Shown here: positions 1-5,597 of the stretch, piece after piece
Numbering within the stretch: the stretch's first letter is position 1
Layout of the letters: each line of letters starts with the position of its first letter
DNA from: Planctomycetota bacterium
GTDB taxonomy: Bacteria; Planctomycetota; UBA1135; GCA-002686595
Direction of reading: 5' to 3'
NCBI GenBank assembly: GCA_022447405.1
Contig: JAKVCE010000162.1
Location: forward strand, 1-5,597
DNA length: 5,597 nt
Made by a program: the position numbers and the translations under genes
Notes under the pieces: model-generated
The model's input: the letters and a program-made list of their open reading frames with translations, nothing else
The model's database searches: none
What the model was told of the DNA's origin: nothing

Positions 1-823
1 AGCCAGCGGCGCCGAGCGAGCCGTCATTGTCGTTCCCGCAGGGGCAGACACTGCCTGCGCCTTCACAGAAGGCCGTCCCCACGCTGGGGTCAGGTGCGCC
101 TGCGCTGAGGTTGACCGCGTCAAACTCGAAGCCACCGGTGAAGGTGCCGCCGGCGAAGGTCGTACCGCCAGAGCGGAGGCCGATCTCATTGAAGCGGAAG
201 TCCGGGACGGTCATGTCGAGCGCCTCGCCGGTCTGCGGATAAGGGATCGAGGGGTTGAGGTAGAGCCTCACCCGCTCATCTCCAGGCAAGAAGTCGATGC
301 GCGCGACAAGGTTGGTCAGCACGTCACAGGAGGTGCCTGCGACGGGGAAGTCACCGACTCCGGGCACCCCGATCCCCCACGCGCCGGTCGTCCAAGGGGA
401 GCCGATGAAGAGCTTCTCGCCTACGAACTGCTCGAAGAAGGAGACCCCTCCAAACTGCTCAAGGCAGCCCACGGGGCGCGCTGAGAGGAAGGAGAGCCAG
501 AGGACGCCGCCGTCTCTACCCAGCAATCCGTTCTCTTCGAGGCTGGGCGCCAAGGACACATCAGGCTTGCGATATGCCCCCTCACCCTCAAAGACCACAT
601 GGGCCTTGTTTCCGATCCCGTCCATGCCAGGGGCGACGACATCCATCCCGCTCGCTCCAGAGGGGCTGCTCCACCAGACGTCCGCCCAGCCAGTGCCGCC
701 GCTCTGTGCATGTACGGAGCTGGCAGCGGGATAATCGAAGGAGTCTTCGCAGATCGGGGTCTGCGCTCCTGCGAAAGATGAAAATGCGAGGAGGGAGAGT
801 GAAGTGAAGAGAGGGGAGCGCAT
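1..823 (-). CDS. Secreted ConA-like beta-sandwich protein with planctomycete-type Cys-rich C-terminal motif (3' end missing)
   Basis: The frame stays open from ATG at 823 to the window edge, giving 274 residues with no stop, so the C-terminus lies outside. Residues 1-20 form a signal peptide: MRSP, a hydrophobic Leu/Phe/Ala stretch, then a cleavage site after AGA before QTP. The mature start, DSFDYPAASSVHAQSGGTGW (residues 27-46), resembles the opening of concanavalin/laminin-G-like beta-sandwich proteins secreted by planctomycetes and verrucomicrobia. Further strands fit that fold: GVLWLSFLSA (106-115), LVARIDFLPGDERVRLYLNP (172-191), FNEIGLRSGG (211-220) and FEFDAVNL (232-239). From residue 252 comes FCEGAGSVCPCGNDNDG with Cys253, Cys260 and Cys262. 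I associate this motif with C-terminal regions of exported Planctomycetota proteins. The next codon begins with T, compatible with another Cys. An in-frame TAG at 874-872 bounds the start. A GTG at 832 is possible, but ATG 823 gives the better signal peptide. No catalytic residues were recognised. The function is unknown; adhesion or glycan binding is a guess. Confidence 0.85.
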   Translation of the reverse strand, partial: MRSPLFTSLSLLAFSSFAGAQTPICEDSFDYPAASSVHAQSGGTGWADVWWSSPSGASGMDVVAPGMDGIGNKAHVVFEGEGAYRKPDVSLAPSLEENGLLGRDGGVLWLSFLSARPVGCLEQFGGVSFFEQFVGEKLFIGSPWTTGAWGIGVPGVGDFPVAGTSCDVLTNLVARIDFLPGDERVRLYLNPSIPYPQTGEALDMTVPDFRFNEIGLRSGGTTFAGGTFTGGFEFDAVNLSAGAPDPSVGTAFCEGAGSVCPCGNDNDGSLGAAG

Positions 824-846
824 GTCGAGCACCAGGGATATGAAGG

Positions 847-870
847 GGAAAATTGGGAGAAGGGTTTTCC
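847..870. repeat. 6-bp inverted repeat (GGAAAA / TTTTCC) in the leader of the third gene
   Basis: Plus-strand GGAAAA at 847-852 is mirrored by TTTTCC at 865-870 around a 12-nt spacer, ending 23 nt upstream of the ATG at 823. This is the least GC-rich patch of the window. It could be an operator half-site pair or a weak 5'-leader hairpin, or it could be chance. No convincing -35/-10 pair was found nearby. Confidence 0.3.
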
Positions 871-875
871 TCTAC

Positions 876-901
876 TCAGCCTACCCCAAGGCTGAATTTT
901 T
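876..901 (+). terminator. Terminator-like hairpin with T-run on the plus-strand side, just past the GH13 stop codon
   Basis: TCAGCCT (876-882) and AGGCTGA (889-895) form a perfect 7-bp stem with a 6-nt loop. On the plus strand it is followed by one A and then TTTTT (897-901). The stem begins 10 nt beyond the TGA stop (907-905) of the GH13 gene, where an end-of-operon terminator is expected. The T-run, however, follows the stem only in plus orientation. Read in the direction of the genes, five A's precede the stem and no T-run follows it. It may act as a bidirectional terminator, an RNA 3'-end stabiliser, or a stop for antisense transcripts. The geometry is seen in the sequence; the function is inferred. 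Confidence 0.45.
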
Positions 902-904
902 GGG

Positions 905-3103
905 TCATTGAGTGAGGATCACCGCCGTATACGGCCCTAATGAGAGAGTCCCGTTGAAGGGCATCCCATCGTATGCACCTGACTGGGCCGTGAGATCCCA
1001 AGCGGGGTGGTTACCAAAGCTCGAGTCGTAGCCAGACCAGTCGCTGTTGAAGCGCACATACCACGTGCCTGACTGCGGTAACCCGATCGTGTAGTCGTCG
1101 AAGGGCGTGTTGGAGAAGTTGGCGACGATGATGACGTCGTCTCCAGGCCCGCCCTGATCCCAGCGATGGTAGGCGATGACCTTCGCGGAGTTGTTCACGT
1201 GGAAGACGCTCGTCCCCTGCCCACGCAGCCCGCGGCTGTTGTCCCACCAATTCCTGCGGAGTCGGATGAGGTCTCGGTAGAGATCGTGGATCCCAGCGAA
1301 GGTCGTGAGCTTGCTCCAGTCGACGGGGTCCTGGTCATCAAACCAGCCGTCCTCCAGGATCTCTTGCCCCTGGAAGAGCATCGGGATCCCAGGGGAGGTC
1401 ATGACGATGGCGGCCGCGAGGGTAGAGCGCTTCTTGGAGAACCAGCTCGAGGCGTTCCCGGGCCAGATGGACTCAGGGACCCTGGAGCGACCGTTCGCCA
1501 CCTCGTCGTGAGACTCCGTGTAGATGACGCGCTGGAAGGCGTCGCCGTTGTAGTAATGCATGATCGCGTCCCGCACAGCGTTCATGTCCCTGTCAAAGTC
1601 GCTGGGCGTCTCGACCGCGGCGCGGACGGGGTGGATGAACATGGCGTCCCATTGAGCGTCGAAGCCCGCGCCGCCCGCGCCGGTGTCCTTCGTGAGCCAG
1701 TCGTTCGGCGCGTTGTACATGTCCTCAGCGATCTGGATCTTCCAGGGCTGACGTGCGTCGACCTCGTCGTTGCACCACTGAATCAGGGACCAGCCGTCGC
1801 CGTTCTCGAAGCCCGTGGAGGGGTCCCTGCGGATCGTCGAGGTGGAGTCCCAGCGGAGGCCGTCCACGCGGCTCTCCTCGAGCCATGAGAGGACGTTGTC
1901 ACGGATGTAGGAGCGGACCTCGCCGCGGCCATAGTCAGGCCGAGAGTCTCCCCAAGGGGTGTAGGCGCGGTCGTCGTTGTAGAAGTAGATCCCACCCCAA
2001 GGACCCTCGGACCAGCCGTCGAAGCGCCAGAGGTCCATGTCCGTGGGACCCCAGTGGTTGTAGAGCACGTCGAGGAAGACGGCGATGCCTTGAGCGTGCG
2101 CCTCAGCGACGAAGGAGGCGAAGGCCTCGCGACCGCCGTAGACAGACTCGACGGAGTACGGGTGGGAGTAGTTGTAGCCCCAGGAGAAGTCCGCCGGGAA
2201 CTCACAGATCGGCATGAGCTCGACCGCGTTCACGCCGAGGTCTGCGAGGTAGGGCAGCATCGCCTCGGCGCTCGCGAAGTTCCCCGGCGCGCCCCCCGCC
2301 AGGTCGTTGAAGGTCCCGAGGTGGAGCTCGTAGATCACGAGCTCGTTCCAAGGTGGCATCTGGAAGCCGGGATCTGCGCCGTGCACGAGCTCTAGGTCTT
2401 GAACCACGCTGTGACCGACGGAGCTCGAGACCTCGCGAGCGCGGGGGTCGTTCTTCCAGCTGGTGTCGCTCCCGTTCGTGAGGGCGAACTTGTACGGGGC
2501 GCCGTGCCCGAGCTCGCGCACGTCTAGTGAGAAGTTGCCTGCTCGGTCAGGGACCATCGGCGCGCTCACATCAGACCAGCCGTTGAAGTCCCCCACGAGG
2601 TGCACCGCAGTGGCGTTAGGCGCCCACACACGGAATGAGGTCCCGGGGTCACCAGCAGGACCCTCCTCATAGACCGTCGCCCCCATCCCTGCGTGCACCG
2701 AGGGGCCCGGACCTCGTGAGTAGAGGATGTTGTAGCTCGTCCCGTCAGGTCGCCAAACGCCGATGTACCAGGTGCCGCTCTCAACCGGGGGGGTGGTCTC
2801 AGCGTCGATCGTGATGGACTCTGTGCTGGTGCCGACGTTGAGGCTGGCGAAGTCATACTCGGTGCGCGTCGGCGGCGTCCCGAAGCGGACGTAGAGATCG
2901 GCGAGGTCTCCTGCGCCTTGGGCCGTGTCGATCTGCAGGACCCAGTCCCAGTCACGCGCCTCCAGGGCGTAGTGGTCCATCTTCCAACGGACCCGCCCGG
3001 GGGCGGGCCCCTGGGCACCGGCAGAGGTGGCTGTCCACTGCGCCTCTACCGGCGCACTGAGTCCGGCCAACAGGCCGAAGAGGACCAGGCACCGACTCAA
3101 CAT
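905..3103 (-). CDS. Secreted GH13 alpha-glucan enzyme, branching-enzyme (GlgB)-like, with N-terminal PPC-like and CBM48 domains
   Basis: The 732-residue protein probably acts on alpha-1,4-glucans outside the cytoplasm, by branching, transglycosylation or hydrolysis. Residues 1-21 are a signal peptide ending VEA before Q. Residues about 38-130 resemble a bacterial pre-peptidase C-terminal (PPC) beta domain (DLADLYVRFGTPPTRTEYDF, then GTWYIGVW). Residues about 153-240 are an E-set/CBM48 module (FRVWAPNATAVHLVGDFNGW). The GH13 barrel starts near WNELVIYELHLGTF (252-265). Its conserved regions are all present: DVLYNH (345-350), GLRWDSTSTI (415-424) with nucleophile Asp419, IAED with acid/base Glu460, and ESHDE with Asp533. 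GIPMLFQGQE (572-581) and a C-terminal beta domain (about 630-732) follow. Length and order match GlgB-type enzymes, but region IV reads TESHDEVANG rather than the usual LSHDEVVHG, so the exact specificity is open. An in-frame TAG at 3124-3122 makes ATG 3103 the only plausible start. It begins 5 bp after the CotH-like stop and has no clear Shine-Dalgarno, suggesting termination-reinitiation coupling. Confidence 0.93.
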   Translation of the reverse strand: MLSRCLVLFGLLAGLSAPVEAQWTATSAGAQGPAPGRVRWKMDHYALEARDWDWVLQIDTAQGAGDLADLYVRFGTPPTRTEYDFASLNVGTSTESITIDAETTPPVESGTWYIGVWRPDGTSYNILYSRGPGPSVHAGMGATVYEEGPAGDPGTSFRVWAPNATAVHLVGDFNGWSDVSAPMVPDRAGNFSLDVRELGHGAPYKFALTNGSDTSWKNDPRAREVSSSVGHSVVQDLELVHGADPGFQMPPWNELVIYELHLGTFNDLAGGAPGNFASAEAMLPYLADLGVNAVELMPICEFPADFSWGYNYSHPYSVESVYGGREAFASFVAEAHAQGIAVFLDVLYNHWGPTDMDLWRFDGWSEGPWGGIYFYNDDRAYTPWGDSRPDYGRGEVRSYIRDNVLSWLEESRVDGLRWDSTSTIRRDPSTGFENGDGWSLIQWCNDEVDARQPWKIQIAEDMYNAPNDWLTKDTGAGGAGFDAQWDAMFIHPVRAAVETPSDFDRDMNAVRDAIMHYYNGDAFQRVIYTESHDEVANGRSRVPESIWPGNASSWFSKKRSTLAAAIVMTSPGIPMLFQGQEILEDGWFDDQDPVDWSKLTTFAGIHDLYRDLIRLRRNWWDNSRGLRGQGTSVFHVNNSAKVIAYHRWDQGGPGDDVIIVANFSNTPFDDYTIGLPQSGTWYVRFNSDWSGYDSSFGNHPAWDLTAQSGAYDGMPFNGTLSLGPYTAVILTQ

Positions 3104-3108
3104 GGAGT

Positions 3109-5511
3109 TTAATTCCCCGAGCTAAACGGTCCGAAGCTCCGCCTGTGGATCACGCGTCCGGTCGAGTCAGAGAGGATGACCTCCTCTCCCACTCCGACGT
3201 GCATGTCGTAAGGGCCGACCACAAAGAGCTCCTGCCCGCCTGAGGGCCCCGTCGCTCGAGCGCGGAAGGTGGCCTGGTCCGGCGAGACGTAGATGACCCC
3301 GTCCGAGACGATGACAGTGCCGGGGTGGAAAGTAAATTCGATCCCTCCTGAGAGGGTCCAGCCAGAGAGGTCGACGGCGAAGGGGTTGGGGTTGTGGAGC
3401 GCGATGAACTCCTCGTCCTGGATCCCGGAGGCCGGGCTCCCCTCGATGTGCCGGATCTTGACGCGCGCGGGGACCGCAGCGTCAGGGATGATCCCGCCGT
3501 TTGAGACGTGGTGAGTGACGTAGAAGTGAGTGCGGCGCGGCTCAAGGTACAGCGATTTGATGCGCGCGATGCTGTCCGTAAAGGTGTAGCTCGAACCCCA
3601 GGACGGGATCCCCCAGCGCGCGACGTCGAGGGCGACGTCGCTGCTCAGCTCTGCGACCTTCTGGTCGAGGTAGGCCTCAATGAAGCGATCATTCGTCGGA
3701 GTGCCGGGCGCCTGCAGGAACTGATCCATCAGCGTGCGCAGGCGACGCCCGTACATCTCGATGATGTCAGGCTGGCTGTACATCGCGTCGATCAGCCGGT
3801 TCCAAGGGCCGTCATTCTTCGGGCGGAAGCGATCTCCGAAGAGCGGGTGACAGAGCGGGTCCTGGGTCGAGAACATCGTGTCGTTCAAGACGCCGCCACC
3901 GATCGTGTAGTTGCGTCCCACCGTGAGGTCCTTGTCCCACGGGATGAAGCGCCACTCGCCGTCACCGTCCGAGTCCCTGTAGAGGAAGTAGTTCTTCGCG
4001 ATGTGATCGTTGTCAAACATGAGCGCGGTCGCAGCCAGGTAGCTGATCACCGCGGGGATGTCGACCGTGTCGAAGACGTTCCTCCGCCTGTCAGGGTTGG
4101 AGAGTTGGACCCCGTTGGTGAAGGCCTGCAGGTCCGAGTTGTCCTCGTCCAGGCGCGTGACCTTCTCCACTCCCGAGGTCCCGCTGTTGCAGACGTTGTA
4201 CATCTTGTAGAGGGCGCCGTTCTCGTCGAGGTCCAGGCGCGCGAGGAGGTCCTCGTCGGGCTCCTCGACGAAGACGCAGACGTTGAAGAACTCTCCGTTC
4301 TGTTGGAGCCGCGCCTCGTGAGAGATCCCTCCCTTCGCACCGCAGGCCTCGTAGAGCTCATAGCACAAGGTCTGTCGCACGTAGGACTTGTCACCCCACG
4401 TGGTGTTCATGTTGATCTCGTCGACGCGTCGTCCGCTCTCCTCCAAGAAGAAGCGGTCCCCATTGTTGAAGTCGAACTTGTAGCTCTTCTTCGGGTAGCC
4501 CTGGGACGATCCTCCGCGCGCGTTGGCGCGGATGTTGTCGTAGAAGCGCCCCTCGAACCAGAGGGAGGCGCGCGTCCCAGCCGTCGAGTTCGCCGCCGCA
4601 GGGTTCTCCACAAACCAGTGGTAGGTCCTGAGCGAGGTCGCGATCGACGGGTCGTCAACGATGGTGCCGAAGTACTCCGGGTCGCTGAGCGGGTCGATGA
4701 AGGGCGGCTCCCTCGTCCCGTTCCAATTCGTATCGAGGGCCGTGATAGACCAGCGCACCATCTCACCTGGCGCGCTCGCGGAGGCGGGGATCTTGGCCGT
4801 GTAGATGCCGTCTCCCGCGACAGCGTCCGGAGCAGCGCCGTCATCGAGCATGGGCATGCTCTGCGCGGGGTCAAACATCACCCTGTAGTCGAGCTGCACG
4901 AAGCCCGTGGCGCCGAGCGCGCCGATCAAGCGCGCGAGAACGACCACGTCCTCGCCGTCGCTCGGGAGCTCCGGGTAGTAGTCGATGTCCGTCAGGAGCG
5001 GGCCGGGAGAGACGTTCTGTGCCCCCGGCGTCGGCGTGTAAAAGTAGTACTCGTTCGTGGTGACGTTCGGCGCGAACTCATAGCCATAGGAGACATCCTC
5101 GAACTGCTCTGGATAGGAGCTGCCGAAGGTCGTCGACGCAAAGCTCGCGGTCGGGTCGTAGAGTCCCAAGAACTCCCCGTCTGCGGAGAGCCTGAAGTTC
5201 GTGTGCAGCTCGTCGATGGGGTTCGTCAGGTCCTTCGAAGAGGCGAAGACGATGAGGAAGCCGCCGGGGGCGATGTACGAGGCGCCAGGGAAGGTCCATT
5301 TGGTCGTCTCTGAGGGATCATCCGTCAGGTGCCAGCCACCGAGATCCAAGACGGTGTTCCCGGGGTTGTGGATCTCGATCCAGTCGGAGGACTCTCCGTC
5401 GAGGTCTACGATGCCGTTGTCGTTGTCTGCCAAGAACTCCGAGATGACCGGGTCCTGTGCGATGGCAGTCGAAGAGAGGGCCGCGAGGACGGCAAAGGTG
5501 GAGAGACGCAT
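3109..5511 (-). CDS. Secreted CotH-kinase-family protein with N- and C-terminal lamin-tail (LTD) domains
   Basis: The 800-residue protein has a signal peptide at 1-18 (cleavage after AIA, before QD). The first LTD, about 20-130, contains ISEFLADNDNG, DWIEIHNPG and LGGWHLTDD. Residues about 170-265 form an Ig-like linker typical of CotH proteins (DDGAAPDAVAGDGIY). The CotH domain, about 290-665, shows RANARGGSSQGYPKKSYKF (328-346), WGDKSYVRQTLCYELYE (372-388), NGEFFNVCVFVEEPDEDLL (405-423), HIAKNYFLYRDSDGDGEW (503-520) and FIPWDKDLTVGRNY (522-535). The Lys pair 341/342 and Asp526/Asp528 correspond to the nucleotide- and metal-binding positions expected in the family. A second LTD spans about 683-792 (EFIALHNPNPFAVDLSGWTL). 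Bacillus CotH is an atypical kinase that phosphorylates spore-coat proteins. Here no spore is implied, and the substrate may be a co-secreted protein or a glycan. The usual 'GVY' after NGxxx is replaced by NVCV. An in-frame TAG at 5556-5554 bounds the start. ATG 5511 is the first ATG after it and precedes the signal peptide, although no Shine-Dalgarno is visible. Confidence 0.93.
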   Translation of the reverse strand: MRLSTFAVLAALSSTAIAQDPVISEFLADNDNGIVDLDGESSDWIEIHNPGNTVLDLGGWHLTDDPSETTKWTFPGASYIAPGGFLIVFASSKDLTNPIDELHTNFRLSADGEFLGLYDPTASFASTTFGSSYPEQFEDVSYGYEFAPNVTTNEYYFYTPTPGAQNVSPGPLLTDIDYYPELPSDGEDVVVLARLIGALGATGFVQLDYRVMFDPAQSMPMLDDGAAPDAVAGDGIYTAKIPASASAPGEMVRWSITALDTNWNGTREPPFIDPLSDPEYFGTIVDDPSIATSLRTYHWFVENPAAANSTAGTRASLWFEGRFYDNIRANARGGSSQGYPKKSYKFDFNNGDRFFLEESGRRVDEINMNTTWGDKSYVRQTLCYELYEACGAKGGISHEARLQQNGEFFNVCVFVEEPDEDLLARLDLDENGALYKMYNVCNSGTSGVEKVTRLDEDNSDLQAFTNGVQLSNPDRRRNVFDTVDIPAVISYLAATALMFDNDHIAKNYFLYRDSDGDGEWRFIPWDKDLTVGRNYTIGGGVLNDTMFSTQDPLCHPLFGDRFRPKNDGPWNRLIDAMYSQPDIIEMYGRRLRTLMDQFLQAPGTPTNDRFIEAYLDQKVAELSSDVALDVARWGIPSWGSSYTFTDSIARIKSLYLEPRRTHFYVTHHVSNGGIIPDAAVPARVKIRHIEGSPASGIQDEEFIALHNPNPFAVDLSGWTLSGGIEFTFHPGTVIVSDGVIYVSPDQATFRARATGPSGGQELFVVGPYDMHVGVGEEVILSDSTGRVIHRRSFGPFSSGN

Positions 5512-5543
5512 GATTCTTGCAGGTTGTGGAGGGCCCTTGCGGG

Positions 5544-5569
5544 TGCCCCTTGCCTATCACGGGGGGCAA
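5544..5569. repeat. Overlapping, mutually exclusive inverted repeats upstream of the CotH-like gene
   Basis: TGCCCC (5544-5549) pairs with GGGGCA (5563-5568), and TTGCC (5550-5554) pairs with GGCAA (5565-5569). The two right arms overlap, so only one hairpin can form at a time. An 8-bp palindrome ACCGCGGT (5572-5579) lies just outside. The region starts about 33 bp ahead of the ATG at 5511 and would be the 5' leader or promoter zone of the operon. In gene direction a T-run precedes the hairpin, so it is not an intrinsic terminator for these genes. G/C runs make chance repeats likely, and no -35/-10 pair was identified. Confidence 0.25.
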
Positions 5570-5597
5570 AAACCGCGGTCCTAGGGGCCTGTAAGTG

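Noticed and set aside
297..734. A 145-codon plus-strand open frame opposite the third gene, with Pro/Ser/Thr-rich translation
   Set aside because: The minus-strand frame here is continuously open to the window edge and has a signal peptide, beta-strand pattern and Cys motif. The plus-strand product looks like shadow sequence.
1166..1888. A 240-codon plus-strand open frame opposite the GH13 gene
   Set aside because: It is antisense to the conserved catalytic region of the GH13 enzyme and has Val/Arg/Asp-rich shadow composition, no domain and no signal.
3937..3975. DSDGDGEW acidic loop in the CotH-like protein as a possible dockerin or EF-hand repeat
   Set aside because: Only one loop is present, with no second repeat or helix pattern, and the same acidic loop is common in CotH domains immediately before the PWDxD site.
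3508..5313. A 601-codon open frame on the plus strand opposite the CotH-like gene
   Set aside because: It lies wholly antisense to a gene with clear domains. Its translation is a low-complexity mix of Arg, Val, Glu and Asp with no recognisable motif, as expected for the mirror of a GC3-rich coding frame.
5544..5569. Hairpin upstream of the CotH-like gene as an intrinsic terminator of an upstream gene
   Set aside because: In the gene direction the T-run comes before the stem, and in the plus direction the stem is followed by A's, so neither orientation has terminator geometry.

Overview
The window is GC-rich DNA packed with three consecutive genes, all read on the minus strand and all encoding exported proteins with a cleavable Sec-type signal peptide. 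In transcription order these are: (1) an 800-residue CotH-kinase-family protein flanked by lamin-tail (LTD) domains; (2) a 732-residue secreted GH13 enzyme of the glycogen-branching-enzyme/alpha-amylase type; (3) the first 274 residues of a secreted beta-sandwich protein whose gene runs off the left edge. No rRNA, tRNA, CRISPR, transposase or insertion-sequence signal was seen.

The best guess for the host is a bacterium of the phylum Planctomycetota. Two observations point there. The third protein carries a C-terminal 'FCEGAGSVCPCGNDNDG' stretch, of the kind repeatedly found near the ends of secreted proteins in large-genome marine planctomycetes. All three starts also lack a clear Shine-Dalgarno sequence, which fits that phylum. 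This is recognition from memory, not a database result.

Layout from right to left: 5512-5597 is a short leader with overlapping inverted repeats upstream of the CotH-like gene. The CotH-like gene occupies 5511-3109. Its TAA stop lies only 5 bp before the ATG of the GH13 gene (3103-905), so the two are almost certainly co-transcribed and probably translationally coupled. An 81-bp gap (824-904) follows, holding two adjacent inverted repeats, one a perfect 7-bp hairpin with a five-T run on the plus-strand side. The third gene starts at 823.

A cautious reading is a cell-surface or periplasmic carbohydrate module: a CotH-fold kinase paired with an exported alpha-glucan-acting enzyme. The pairing is visible in the sequence. 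A functional link between the two proteins, such as phosphorylation of the enzyme or of a glycan, is inference.
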